From NCBI RefSeq assembly GCF_023022985.1, contig NZ_CP095461.1, positions 3,627,057 through 3,691,056 on the forward strand: a DNA stretch of 64,000 nt, written 5' to 3'. Every line of letters starts with the position of its first letter. Position 1 is the first letter of the stretch. The DNA is from Arthrobacter gengyunqii (GTDB lineage Bacteria > Actinomycetota > Actinomycetes > Actinomycetales > Micrococcaceae). Below, piece by piece: positions 37,292-46,350 of this stretch. Made by a program: the position numbers and the translations under genes. The notes below the pieces were generated by a model. It ran no database searches, was not told the origin of the DNA, and was given only the letters and a program-made list of their open reading frames with translations.

Positions 37292-38539
37292 TCAGCGCAC
37301 GGAGTGCGCCGAGAACTGTTCAGCGGCCTGCAGATAGCTGTGCGCCGTGAGTGTGGCCGTGCGCTTCCAGCCAAACTCGGAGGCGTGCGCTGCGGCACCG
37401 TAGCCCAGCGCCCGCCGCAGCCCGGCGTCGTCGTACAGCCGTTCCAGCTCTGCGGACCAGCGCCCGCTCTCGTGGCCATCCACCAAAAGGCCGGTGCGGC
37501 CGTGCTCCACCGCCTTGGGCAGTCCGCCGACGTTGGCGGCCAGCACCGGAGTGCCGCAGGCTTGAGCCTCGAGGGCCACAAGGCCGAAGGACTCGCTGAA
37601 GGAGGGCACCGCAACGACGTCGGCAGCCCGGAACCACTCAGCCAGGACGGCGGCATTCACGGGCGGCCGCAGGGACACCTGCCCGTGCAGCCCCAGCGAA
37701 TCCACCAGCGGCTGCAGATCCAGGACCTCGGCGCCGCTCCCGGCGCCGAGCACGGTGACGTGCAGCGGGATGTCCGGACGGCGGGCGTGCAGTTCAGCGG
37801 CGGCCCTGATCAGCACCTGGGGGCCCTTCATCCGCTGGATGCGGCCGGCAAACACGATGTGGAACACGCCGCGGGGTACGCCCATGCGCACACGGGACGC
37901 GCCGGAGTTCCGGCTGGAGAAAACCTGAAGGTCAACGCCGGGCGCCACAACGTCCACCGCGCGCGGATCGGCTCCGTACAGCGACTCCAGCTCGGCCGCT
38001 TCGGTGCTGGTATTGGCGATCAGGCGGGTGGCGCCATCCACGATGTCCTGTTCGCCGTCAATGCGCACCCGGGGCTCGGGCTTCTCGCCGGCCTGCAGAC
38101 GGAGGTTCTTCACCCGGGCCATGGTGTGCATGGTGTGCACCAGCGGGAGGTCCCAGGCCCGCGCAACAGCGAGGCCGGCCGTGCCGGAGACCCAGTAGTG
38201 CGAATGGATAACGTCGAAACGCCGGTGGGACCGGTAGGGATGGATGCCTGTGACGGCCGCTGCAAGGTCCGCTTCCAGTTCCGGCAGAGCTTCCTTGGCG
38301 ATCTTCCGGCGCGGTCCCGCGGCGACATGGCGAACCGTGACACCGGGACACAGCTCCGCGGCCGGAGGCTGCTGCGGGTCCGACGCACGTGTGAAAATCT
38401 CGACTTCAACGCCTGATGAAGCCAGCTCGACAGCTACAGAGCGCACATAAACGTTCATGCCGCCGGCATCACCGGAGCCTGGCTGCTCCAACGGTGACGT
38501 GTGCAAGGAGAGCATGGCGACACGCTTTACCTGAAGCAA
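37292..38539 (-). CDS. mshA: D-inositol-3-phosphate glycosyltransferase (mycothiol synthesis)
   Basis: The start is placed at the TTG 38539, 5 nt after GGGAG; a GTG two codons earlier is a close alternative. About 415 aa. GT4/GT-B features: N-terminal RVAMLSLHTSPLEQPGSGDA with GGMNVYVR, DVIHSHYWVSG, and the nucleotide-sugar site PSFSESFGLVALEAQACGTP. This is the MshA pattern. The enzyme joins UDP-GlcNAc to inositol-3-phosphate, the committed step to mycothiol. With ino1 close by, substrate and first use are encoded together. Confidence 0.93.
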   Translation of the reverse strand: MLQVKRVAMLSLHTSPLEQPGSGDAGGMNVYVRSVAVELASSGVEVEIFTRASDPQQPPAAELCPGVTVRHVAAGPRRKIAKEALPELEADLAAAVTGIHPYRSHRRFDVIHSHYWVSGTAGLAVARAWDLPLVHTMHTMARVKNLRLQAGEKPEPRVRIDGEQDIVDGATRLIANTSTEAAELESLYGADPRAVDVVAPGVDLQVFSSRNSGASRVRMGVPRGVFHIVFAGRIQRMKGPQVLIRAAAELHARRPDIPLHVTVLGAGSGAEVLDLQPLVDSLGLHGQVSLRPPVNAAVLAEWFRAADVVAVPSFSESFGLVALEAQACGTPVLAANVGGLPKAVEHGRTGLLVDGHESGRWSAELERLYDDAGLRRALGYGAAAHASEFGWKRTATLTAHSYLQAAEQFSAHSVR

Positions 38540-38645
38540 CAGCACTCCCTTCCTGGCCGGCCGCTGTCCTTGTCCCCTACTGACTTTATAACGACACGGC
38601 ACAGAGCATGGTTTCCGTGCCGTAAGGGGAGGCCCCGGCAACAAC

Positions 38646-38686
38646 CGGGGGTGCCCGCACGATACAGCGCGGACACCCCCGTTTTT
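38646..38686. terminator. Bidirectional hairpin with T-run on the plus strand
   Basis: CGGGGGTG (38646-38653) pairs with CACCCCCG (38674-38681), with CCGC/GCGG continuing inside after one mismatch. TTTTT follows at 38682-38686 on the plus strand. On the minus strand it lies 26 bp after the stop of the small gene at 38712. No plus-strand gene precedes it. Confidence 0.6.
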
Positions 38687-38711
38687 GTTCCCGGCGGTTC
38701 GGTGGGCTGCT

Positions 38712-38828
38712 TCACCGCCAGGTGTTCTGACCCATCAAATGCCAGTTTGGGCCGTTCCAGCACTGGTCCAGGCGGGCCTGGTGAACGGCGTCGGCGCGGG
38801 CGAAGGACGCGAGCAGTCGGTTAAGCAT
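38712..38828 (-). CDS. Possible 38-aa protein with a strong ribosome binding site
   Basis: The ATG at 38828 has AAGGAGG 8 nt upstream. The peptide starts MLNRLLASFARADAVHQAR and ends in an Asn/Trp-rich segment (CWNGPNWHLMGQNTWR). It could form an amphipathic helix followed by an aromatic tail. No family is recognised. The frame is open for 83 codons further upstream, with a Pro/Glu-rich repeat, but the strong site next to the ATG favours the short form. It is followed by a terminator, as a real gene would be. Confidence 0.5.
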   Translation of the reverse strand: MLNRLLASFARADAVHQARLDQCWNGPNWHLMGQNTWR

Positions 38829-39364
38829 GGCGAACACCTCCTTTCCGGGCGGCGTAGGGACGCGGGGTGTTTCGGGGGTTTCGGGCACTTCAGGGGTTGC
38901 CCGTGTTTCAGGGACTCCGGGTGCTTCAGGGGCCGCCGAGGCTTTTATCGGAACGGAAAAGGGCAGGGTGGATTTAGGCACAATAAACTCCGGAAAAGGG
39001 CGCACCATTTTTGGGTGCGCAAAAAGAAACAACAATGAAAAGGAAAGGTTCACGGAACCAATAAGGAGGCCGGACAAAACTATCCGGGCAAGAACGTCCC
39101 GGAAAAGAATGCGCCCCAGGCCATTTCCCGAGGGGACTCTCCCGGCGGGACAGTCTCAGCATCGGGATCATCCGGCACCGTGTCCTGGGACCGGAATGCC
39201 GTTGGCTCGCCAGCCGTCCGCCCTCGGCCCGCACTTCAAGTCCCGCGGCGTGGCCGCACCAGGGGCACACCGCGCAGCGGCCGCCCAAGGAAACTTAGTG
39301 GGGTTTGAGAGGAAAGATCAGCACCGGGGGCTGCGGCTAACCGCTGCCCAACAGGCGGGGCAGG
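38829..39364. other. Gene-poor interval with a degenerate repeat
   Basis: No convincing gene. Around 38870-38940 short imperfect repeats of the type GTTTCGGGG / CTTCAGGGG recur; on the minus strand they would read as repeats rich in Pro, Glu and Thr (VPETPET). The interval 38950-39100 is A-rich on the plus strand compared with its surroundings and may hold the promoter of the small gene at 38828. Confidence 0.4.
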
Positions 39365-39544
39365 TTACCCGCGGCCGCCGTCGAACGGGCGCCAAGTGAT
39401 TCCGAAGCCGGCCGTGCCGGCAGCCGTACCGCTGCCGGCCACCCGTCGTCCAAGGGTCCGCATAAGCGGAGCAGTCGAAGGGACAGACGTGCGGGCCTGC
39501 GGGCAGGCGGCCGACGCGGCAGTGAGGAATGTGTGGATGATCAT
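39365..39544 (-). CDS. Possible 59-aa protein with a strong ribosome binding site
   Basis: The ATG at 39544 is preceded by GGGAGGTGGGGTA, a strong ribosome binding site at normal spacing. The peptide begins MIIHTFLTAASAACPQARTS and ends FGITWRPFDGGRG with a TAA at 39365-39367. Composition is Ala/Gly/Thr-rich with one Cys. No family is recognised. It is on the same strand as the 38-aa candidate 540 bp downstream, and the two share the trait of an unusually good start site. Confidence 0.38.
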   Translation of the reverse strand: MIIHTFLTAASAACPQARTSVPSTAPLMRTLGRRVAGSGTAAGTAGFGITWRPFDGGRG

Positions 39545-39679
39545 TACCCCACCTCCCTTTCATGAGTGCATGGACTTGCGGATGGACCGGCCGCGGTTCT
39601 GCGGACCGAATAACAGGACTTGATTGGCTGATGCGGAATCCACCTGTAGGAAAGTGGCCGCAGGAAAAACATACAACAG

Positions 39680-39718
39680 GTTTCCGTTCCCTGCCAAGAC
39701 ATTTACGGAAACTTTTTT
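39680..39718 (+). terminator. Hairpin with T6 run, plus direction
   Basis: GTTTCCGT (39680-39687) pairs with ACGGAAAC (39705-39712), loop 17 nt, followed by TTTTTT (39713-39718). It lies just beyond the stop of the minus-strand phosphatase gene, so it may act on both strands. No plus-strand gene upstream is recognised. Confidence 0.45.
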
Positions 39719-39733
39719 ACATTCTTTGAAGAT

Positions 39734-40390
39734 CTAATAGTTCCAGCGCACGATGGCGGGGGTGTGCTTATCCCAGCCCAGAGTACAAACCGCAGCCGTT
39801 CCGAGCACAAAGTGCCGTCCCTGCTCCGCCGGAAGCCCCAGCCAGCGGGCAGCGAGAATGCGCAGGAAGTGGCCGTGTGCAACCAGGAGGACCTTTTCCA
39901 CCGGAGCGGTGTCCGGGGAGCGGTCCATTGGTGTTCCGCAGCCGGCCTGCACGAGCGAAATGATGCGGTCGGCCCGCTCCGCCACCTGGTCCAGGGTTTC
40001 TCCGTTGGGGACGCCGTCATTCCAGATCAGGTATCCGGGGTTCTCGGCGCGGACCTGGGTGCTCTTGCGGCCCTCGTTGTCTCCGTAGTCCCACTCATGT
40101 GCGTGGGGAAGGATCTGCGGGTCCGGGTAACCCACCAGCTCGGCGGTGCGCCGCGCGCGAATCAGCGGGGAGGACAGTACGAGATCGAAGTCCACCGCTC
40201 CAATCTTCTCCTTGGCCGCGACGGCCTGGGCCTCGCCCGCATCCGTCAGGGGAATGTCCGTCAGACCGGTGTAGTTCCCCTCACGGGACCACTCCGTTTC
40301 ACCGTGGCGCAGCAGCCACAGGCGCGGCAGCCGGGTGCCTGCCGGCGTCGTATCCGGAACCGCGGGACCGAAGTCCTCAGCGTTGCTCAT
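39734..40390 (-). CDS. Histidine phosphatase (phosphoglycerate mutase superfamily)
   Basis: 218 aa. The catalytic motif is LWLLRHGETEWSREGNYTG, followed by the conserved TDIPLTDAGEAQA, SSPLIRARRTAE and the second catalytic His in VLLVAHGHFLRILAARWLG. These enzymes act through a phospho-histidine. In this context (next to the CCA-adding enzyme) it is more likely a broad phosphatase than a glycolytic mutase. AAGGAAG precedes the ATG; the gene lies 17 bp after the CCA-enzyme gene, so they form an operon. Confidence 0.9.
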   Translation of the reverse strand: MSNAEDFGPAVPDTTPAGTRLPRLWLLRHGETEWSREGNYTGLTDIPLTDAGEAQAVAAKEKIGAVDFDLVLSSPLIRARRTAELVGYPDPQILPHAHEWDYGDNEGRKSTQVRAENPGYLIWNDGVPNGETLDQVAERADRIISLVQAGCGTPMDRSPDTAPVEKVLLVAHGHFLRILAARWLGLPAEQGRHFVLGTAAVCTLGWDKHTPAIVRWNY

Positions 40391-40407
40391 TTACTTCCTT
40401 CCGCTTG

Positions 40408-41970
40408 TCAGGACGGGTTTCCGTCCGACTCCATTTTGGCACCGCCGCGGGCGGAGGCATCGCCGGAGCCTTCAGCGGAAGGAGCAGTGCCCGCTCCGGC
40501 GGTGCCGTCTCCGCCGTCCGGCGCGGCAGCGGAATTCTCGGGATTCTCAGGCTGGGAGGCCCACCAGCTGCGGAGCATGTCCGCCGCTTCAGCCTCGGTG
40601 GCCGGCCCCTTTTCCATCCGCTCTTCCAGCAGGAACCGGTAGGCGCGGCCCACCACGGGCCCGGGCCGGATGCCCAGCAGGGCCATGATCTGCTGCCCGT
40701 CCAGATCGGGGCGGATGGCGGCCAGTTCCTCCTGCTCGGCGAGCGCGGTGATGCGTGCCTCCAGGTCGTCATAGGCGAAGGCCAAACGTTCAGCCTTGCG
40801 CCGGTTGCGGGTGGTGACGTCGGACCGGGTCAGCCGGTGCAGCCGCTGCAGCAGCGGGCCGGCGTCGTTGACGTAGCGGCGAACGGCGGAATCGGTCCAG
40901 CCGGCATCTCCGTACCCGTAGAACCGCATGTGCAGCTCCACCAGCCGCGACACCGCCTTGATGGTGTCATTGTCGAAGCGCAGCGCCTTCATCCGCTTGG
41001 CGGTGAGTTTGGAACCCACGGCATCGTGGTGCAGGAAGCTGACCGACCCGTTGGGCTCGAACCGGCGGGTGGCGGGCTTGCCGACGTCGTGCATCAGCGC
41101 GGCGAACCTGAGGACGAAATCCGGTCCGGGCACGGCGCCGTCGGCGTCCGTTTCGTGGCTGCAGGCCTGCCGGAGAACCGTCAGCGAGTGCTGGTAGACG
41201 TCTTTGTGGCGGTGGTGCTCGTCGATTTCCAGTTTCAGGGCCGAGACCTCCGGCAGGACGTGTTCGGCCAGACCGCTTTCCACGAGCAGGTCGATCCCGG
41301 TCCAGGGTGCCTTCCCGTTGATCAGTTTCATCAGCTCGTCGCGGACCCGTTCGGCGGAGATGATGGTGATGCGGCCGGCCATGTCCTTCATGGCCTCGAA
41401 AACCTCGGGCGCCACGTCCACTTCCAGCTGGGAGGCAAAGCGGGCGGCGCGCATCATCCGCAGCGGGTCGTCGGAGAACGACGTCGACGGGGCGCCGGGG
41501 GTGCGCACGAGGCCCGCGTGCAGGTCCTTCACTCCCCCGAACGGGTCCACCAGTTCCATCGACGGCAGCCGCAGGGCCATGGCGTTCATGGTGAAGTCGC
41601 GGCGGAAGAGATCGTCTTCGAGCTTGTCCCCGAACGCCACGGCGGGTTTGCGTGAGTCCGGATCGTAGGCGTCGGCCCGGTACGTGGTGATTTCTATCTG
41701 GAAGCCGGCTTTGCGCATGCCGATGGTCCCGAAGGCGCGCCCGATCTCCCAGTAGGTGTCGCACCAGCGGCGGATGACGCCAATGATGTCGTCGGGGCGG
41801 GCATTGGTGGTGAAATCCAGGTCCGGGGACACCCGTCCCAGAAAGAGGTCCCGCACCGGACCGCCCACGAGGGAAAGCTCGTAACCGGCGTCTTGGAACA
41901 ACTCCCCGAGTTCGCCGACAACGGTGGGGAGAGGTGTTTTCAGGGCCGAGCTGTCAAAAAGGTGCGCCAT
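40408..41970 (-). CDS. cca: CCA-adding tRNA nucleotidyltransferase with HD domain
   Basis: 520 aa. The polymerase head domain has LSLVGGPVRDLFLGRVSPDLDF (the carboxylate DLD) and RRDFTMNAMAL. Then the neck LRMMRAARFASQLE and an HD-type domain with FAALMHDVGKPATRR. The last 70 residues are a Glu/Ala/Gly-rich tail not needed for the fold. The enzyme adds or repairs the CCA end of tRNAs. The gene is divergent from a NUDIX hydrolase, the same pair as in mycobacteria. No clear ribosome binding site precedes the ATG. Confidence 0.95.
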   Translation of the reverse strand: MAHLFDSSALKTPLPTVVGELGELFQDAGYELSLVGGPVRDLFLGRVSPDLDFTTNARPDDIIGVIRRWCDTYWEIGRAFGTIGMRKAGFQIEITTYRADAYDPDSRKPAVAFGDKLEDDLFRRDFTMNAMALRLPSMELVDPFGGVKDLHAGLVRTPGAPSTSFSDDPLRMMRAARFASQLEVDVAPEVFEAMKDMAGRITIISAERVRDELMKLINGKAPWTGIDLLVESGLAEHVLPEVSALKLEIDEHHRHKDVYQHSLTVLRQACSHETDADGAVPGPDFVLRFAALMHDVGKPATRRFEPNGSVSFLHHDAVGSKLTAKRMKALRFDNDTIKAVSRLVELHMRFYGYGDAGWTDSAVRRYVNDAGPLLQRLHRLTRSDVTTRNRRKAERLAFAYDDLEARITALAEQEELAAIRPDLDGQQIMALLGIRPGPVVGRAYRFLLEERMEKGPATEAEAADMLRSWWASQPENPENSAAAPDGGDGTAGAGTAPSAEGSGDASARGGAKMESDGNPS

Positions 41971-42102
41971 AGTGCTTTAAGCGTGCCAGATAAAAGACCG
42001 GAGGGCGCACAGCGGACGCCTTCCCGGAGCCGGACACGCCGGGCATTCCCGCTTCCCCTCCGGGGCGCCGCTGCACAGTCATCATCCCCGGACAAAGATC
42101 GT

Positions 42103-42108
42103 TAGAGT
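42103..42108 (+). promoter_or_regulatory. Candidate -10 element for a leaderless NUDIX message
   Basis: TAGAGT ends 6 bp before the ATG of the NUDIX gene and no ribosome binding site is present, so transcription probably starts at or next to the ATG. The matching -35 region is poor. Confidence 0.35.
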
Positions 42109-42114
42109 GGTCCT

Positions 42115-42645
42115 ATGGCCCATCCCGTACCGAGCGCACCCAAGCGAACCCCGTTGACGGCGTCAATGGGCAGCGCTGCCGCGCATCCGGTGCATGCTTC
42201 CCTTCCCACGGTGGAAGAGGTCTCTGCGGGAGGAATCGTGGTTGATTCCACGTCTGCGGACCTGCCCGTGGCGATCATCGCCCGGCTAAACCGGGGCGGC
42301 CGGCTGGAATGGTGCCTCCCCAAGGGCCATCCGGAAAACGATGAGGACAGCCGCGAAGCAGCCATCCGGGAAATCGCCGAGGAAACCGGCATCGACGGAC
42401 GGATCCTGACCGCCCTGGGCAGCATCGACTACTGGTTCACGGTGAGCGGGCACCGGGTGCATAAAACCGTGCACCACTTCCTGCTGGCTGCCACGGGCGG
42501 CCACCTGACCATCGAAAATGATCCGGACCACGAAGCCGTTGATGTCGCCTGGGTTCCGCTCGCGGAGCTGGGCAAGCGGCTCTCCTTCCCCAATGAGCGG
42601 CGCATCGCTGATCTGGCGCGGGAAATCCTTCCCCGGTATCTCTGA
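42115..42645 (+). CDS. NUDIX hydrolase (MutT4-like position)
   Basis: 176 aa. The Nudix box is complete: [20 protein letters not shown] followed by TGI, with the expected Gly, Glu, Arg-Glu and Glu-Glu residues. The core domain starts at EEVSAGGIVV. The first 30 residues are a poorly conserved Ala/Pro-rich head. It hydrolyses a nucleoside diphosphate linked to another moiety. The place between cca and murJ matches mutT4 in mycobacteria, so nucleotide clean-up or a wall precursor role is plausible. Confidence 0.92.
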   Translation: MAHPVPSAPKRTPLTASMGSAAAHPVHASLPTVEEVSAGGIVVDSTSADLPVAIIARLNRGGRLEWCLPKGHPENDEDSREAAIREIAEETGIDGRILTALGSIDYWFTVSGHRVHKTVHHFLLAATGGHLTIENDPDHEAVDVAWVPLAELGKRLSFPNERRIADLAREILPRYL

Positions 42646-42735
42646 CCGCGCCAGCCATCTGCGCCCGCGCTCCGACGCGGCGGCGGTGCACCCGGTTTAA
42701 TTGCTGCGCCCGTGAAGTGAGAGCATAGGGACACG

Positions 42736-44397
42736 ATGGCCGAAAACAATATTGCTCCCAGCACGGCGCGCTCCAGCGCTGTCATGGCAGCTGGAACCCT
42801 CATGTCCCGCGTCCTGGGTCTTGTCCGAACCGCCCTTTTGGCCGTGGCCATTGGCAACACGGGCCTGGTGACGGACATCTTCAGCTCCGCCAACGTGCTG
42901 CCCAACTTTATCTATCTGCTGCTGGCCGGCGGCGTCTTCAACGCCGTGCTGGTGCCGCAGATCATCAAGGCCAGCAAGCGGCCGGACCGGGGCCGGGAAT
43001 TCGTCTCGTCAATCATGACCCTCAGCCTGCTCGGGCTGGCCGCCCTGGCACTGGTTGCAACGCTTGCCGCGCCGTGGATCCTGCGACTGGTGACACAGCT
43101 GGACGAGACCCAGCTCCCGCTGGCCACGACCTTTGCCTATTGGCTCTTTCCGCAGATCTTCTTCTACGGCGCCTACGCGGTCATCGGACAGACGCTCAAC
43201 GCCAACGGCCGCTTCGGTGCCTATATGTGGGCTCCGGTGGTCAACAACGTGGTTGCCATCGCCGGAATCATTTTGTTCATCGCGCTGATCGGACGGGAAG
43301 AGAGCAACGCCTTCTCACCGGACAACTGGAGCACATCCGCCACGGTGCTGCTGGCCGGCAGCACCACCCTTGGCATCATTGTGCAGGCCGTCGTGCTGCT
43401 GATCCCGCTGCGCAAACTCGGATTGGGCCTGCGCTTCAACCTCCGGATGCGCGGAATCGGCCTGCGGCAGACCGGCAAGGTGGCCAAATGGACCATCATC
43501 ACCATGCTGGTGGGCAACGGCGCCTACCTCGTCTACACCAAAATCGCCACCATTGCCACCGCCGCACGCCCCGCCTATGCGGCAATGAACCCGCCGGAAG
43601 TTATTGCCGGGCACCTGAACCTTGAGACGGCTTCCATGTTCTACATGATTCCGCACTCCGTCATCACGCTGTCTCTGGCCACGGTGCTGTTCAACCAGAT
43701 GTCCCACGCGTACACGGAGCGGAATCTGGGCGCGGTCCGGGACACCATCTCCTCCGGGCTCCGGGCCATCGGCGTAGCCACCGTCTTCTGCTCAGCCGTC
43801 CTGGTGGTGCTGGCCGGACCCCTCAGCATGTGGTTCAGCGGCGGTTCCAATGACTCTGCCGTGGTCCAGGCCCAGGTCCTGGTGCTGCTGGCGGTCAGCG
43901 CGCCCTTCCTCAGCGCCACCTTCCTCATGAACCGCGCCTTCTACGCCGATGAAGACGGCAAGACACCGATGATCATGCAGATCATCCTCTCCGTGTTCGG
44001 CATTGCGCTGGCGCTGGGCGCCGCAGCACTGCCGCCCAACCGGATCGTCTTTGGCCTCGCCGTCGCGTATTCCCTGGGCAACATTGCCGGAGTAATCGTC
44101 AGCCACATCTTCCTGACGCGGAAGCTGGGCTCCTACGGAGCCGGGGAAATCTTCGACGTCCACGTCCGGCTGACGCTCGCAGCCTTGGGCTGCGCTGTTG
44201 TCGGGTCAGCGGCTCTGGGGGTGCTGGGCGGCTATTCGGCGGATGGGTTCGCCTGGTCGTCCCTGACCGGTTCACTGGTGGCACTGCTGGTCTGCGGATC
44301 GCTGATGGCTGCGTCCTACTTCTTCATGCTGCGTGCCTTGAAGGTCAAGGAGCTTGATGCCTTCCTCGAACCTTTCCTGGCGAAGGTTCGCCGTTAG
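42736..44397 (+). CDS. murJ: Lipid II flippase MurJ
   Basis: 553 aa with about 14 hydrophobic spans. The MurJ/MviN start is clear: SAVMAAGTLMSRVLGLVRTA, then DIFSSANVLPNFIYLLLAGG and FNAVLVPQI. Other conserved points are the central SMFYMIPHSVITLSLATVLF and NRAFYADEDGKTP. MurJ carries lipid II to the outer face for peptidoglycan synthesis. In mycobacteria the protein is fused to a pseudokinase; here that part is encoded by the next gene. Confidence 0.94.
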   Translation: MAENNIAPSTARSSAVMAAGTLMSRVLGLVRTALLAVAIGNTGLVTDIFSSANVLPNFIYLLLAGGVFNAVLVPQIIKASKRPDRGREFVSSIMTLSLLGLAALALVATLAAPWILRLVTQLDETQLPLATTFAYWLFPQIFFYGAYAVIGQTLNANGRFGAYMWAPVVNNVVAIAGIILFIALIGREESNAFSPDNWSTSATVLLAGSTTLGIIVQAVVLLIPLRKLGLGLRFNLRMRGIGLRQTGKVAKWTIITMLVGNGAYLVYTKIATIATAARPAYAAMNPPEVIAGHLNLETASMFYMIPHSVITLSLATVLFNQMSHAYTERNLGAVRDTISSGLRAIGVATVFCSAVLVVLAGPLSMWFSGGSNDSAVVQAQVLVLLAVSAPFLSATFLMNRAFYADEDGKTPMIMQIILSVFGIALALGAAALPPNRIVFGLAVAYSLGNIAGVIVSHIFLTRKLGSYGAGEIFDVHVRLTLAALGCAVVGSAALGVLGGYSADGFAWSSLTGSLVALLVCGSLMAASYFFMLRALKVKELDAFLEPFLAKVRR

Positions 44398-44574
44398 CGC
44401 CGCGTGATGCGTCCGGACACCTGCGGCTCCCCTGAAGGGTTTCGCAATTCCCGCAGGTAGCATGGGTACAAAGCATGCGATGCAGTCTCGTCATCAAGTA
44501 AGCAGCAGGGCAGTCCGCAGTAACCAGCCACATAAAAAGTACGCACTAATTTGCCGTTTCCATGGGAGGAACAC

Positions 44575-46155
44575 GTGCCACAGCCGGTAGACGTTGGCTC
44601 AACGCTGGGGGGCCGCTACAAAGTGACCGCCCAGGTCCTGGCCTCAGCAGAGCATGACCTGGTCCTGGACGGCGTGGACCAGGTGCTGAACCGCGCGGTA
44701 AGCATCCTCCTGGCCGCACCCGAGAACACTTCCCAGGTCAGCGCCAGCGCCCGGGAGATTGCCACCGGTGAGCGGGCCAGCAATGTCCAGGTCTTGGACC
44801 TCGGCGTGAGCGACGGCCGCACCTACCTGGTGACCAACAATGCCAATGCGGCGGACCTGTTGGATCTGGTCATCCAGCGCGACGCTCCGTACGTGGAGCC
44901 GTTCTTCACCGACACCCTCGGCTCCGAAATCTTCGGTATGCCCCGCTCGCGGGAACCCGAGACCGAGGAAGAGGACCGGTATGTGGAGGAACCGGCGGAA
45001 CGAGCGCCGCGCAAACCCCTGATGTCCGGCCGTCCCCTGCCGAAGCTTCCCAAGTTCGGCCGGTCCGCCGGCGCCGGTGCCGTGATCTCGGACGCCGAAG
45101 AAGCCGCTGCCGCCCGGGACCTGGAGTTCGGCGAAGCCGAGGACGCACCCGCCGAAGCCGCCACCGGTGCGGCCGCCATGCCCCCGCCGCCTTCCGCGCG
45201 GCCCAAATCAGGCGTCAGCGCCCCGGAACGCGCCAAGGCACCGGCAACCGGCCAAACCCCCAAAGTTTCACGCTGGACCGAAACCGACTACTCCGAGGAC
45301 ATCCCCTCCGACGACGGCGAAGCCGACGCCCGCACTTCCGTCGAGGAAATCCCGGCGCGGGATTCAGGACGCCGGCCCTCCAGCTTCCCCAAGTCTGCGG
45401 TGGCAGCCTCTGTTGCAGGATCCGGCAACGGCTATGACGAGCATGACCCGGAGGAGGACGGATACGACGAGGATGACGATGACGCCTCGCCGCGCGGCAA
45501 CCGCACCATTGGGCGTGTCCTCGTGGGGGCCGTGCTGACACTGGTGCTGATTGCCGCCGTCGTCCTGTCCGTCGGCACGCTCGGCAGGGTTGGGGGCGAC
45601 GATCCCCAGGCCGGCACGGACACGCCTCCCTCGGCAGCTGCGCCGGAGCAGGCTCCGACGGCCGATGCCCCTGCTGAGGAATCCGCAGCCCCTGCTCCCG
45701 TGCCGGCCGGGGTCACCCGGCTGGTTCCCGCCAACCCCGCCCTGGATGCCGAAAACGACGGTGCGCTTCCGCAGATCCTCGACGGAAACCCGGCGTCGTA
45801 CTGGTCCAGCTACGAATACGCCAACGACGCCTTCGGCGGGTACGCCCCTAATCTGGCCCTCGTTGTCGAGCTGGAGGAGGAATCTGCGATCAACAAGATC
45901 GACATCACCCAGCTCAACGGCACAGGCGGCAGCTTCTCCGTGCTGCTCAATGATTCCCCGACCCTGGACGGTGCCACCACCGTGGCGGAAACAGGCTTCA
46001 CCGGCCCCACCACCAGCATCCAGGTGCCGAAGACCAACGGTGAAACGGCCACGGCGCAGTACGTGATCGTCAACTTTACCCAGCTGCCGCGCCTCAGCGG
46101 GCTGCCAGCCACCTATCCGTGGGGCCTGCGCATCGCCGAAATCGGCGTTTCTTAA
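44575..46155 (+). CDS. Membrane protein with truncated pseudokinase and discoidin-like domain (MurJ partner)
   Basis: 526 aa from the GTG at 44575, which has GGGAGG 5 nt upstream. Residues 1-115 resemble only the N-lobe of a Ser/Thr kinase (GSTLGGRYKVTAQVLASAEH and SDGRTYLVTNN); the catalytic HRD and DFG motifs and the C-lobe are missing. An acidic, Pro-rich linker leads to one membrane span at about 312-335 and an extracellular C-terminal domain with a discoidin/carbohydrate-binding look (ILDGNPASYWSSYEYAND to IAEIGVS). Mycobacterial MviN has the same order after MurJ and binds FhaA. A scaffold role for the MurJ machinery is inferred. Confidence 0.75.
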   Translation: MPQPVDVGSTLGGRYKVTAQVLASAEHDLVLDGVDQVLNRAVSILLAAPENTSQVSASAREIATGERASNVQVLDLGVSDGRTYLVTNNANAADLLDLVIQRDAPYVEPFFTDTLGSEIFGMPRSREPETEEEDRYVEEPAERAPRKPLMSGRPLPKLPKFGRSAGAGAVISDAEEAAAARDLEFGEAEDAPAEAATGAAAMPPPPSARPKSGVSAPERAKAPATGQTPKVSRWTETDYSEDIPSDDGEADARTSVEEIPARDSGRRPSSFPKSAVAASVAGSGNGYDEHDPEEDGYDEDDDDASPRGNRTIGRVLVGAVLTLVLIAAVVLSVGTLGRVGGDDPQAGTDTPPSAAAPEQAPTADAPAEESAAPAPVPAGVTRLVPANPALDAENDGALPQILDGNPASYWSSYEYANDAFGGYAPNLALVVELEEESAINKIDITQLNGTGGSFSVLLNDSPTLDGATTVAETGFTGPTTSIQVPKTNGETATAQYVIVNFTQLPRLSGLPATYPWGLRIAEIGVS

Positions 46156-46350
46156 AGGCGGACGCCCGCCGGGATCGGCCCCGGACACCTCCGGGGCGGT
46201 CCCCGGCGTGTGCGGGGCGTCCCTCCCGGAATAAGCTGGACCTTGCAACGGTTGTGTCCAATGATCCCGGAGTGAGCCCGCGGCACCATGGTTCATCAGG
46301 ACTGCGGCCGGATCACAGAAGTTTTCAAACAGGAAGAGGAACACCTAACC

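Noticed and set aside
38827..39399. Plus-strand 190-aa frame rich in Gly, Ser and Thr
   Set aside because: No ribosome binding site, biased repeat composition and antisense to the small frame with a strong start; likely a by-product of GC-rich repeats.
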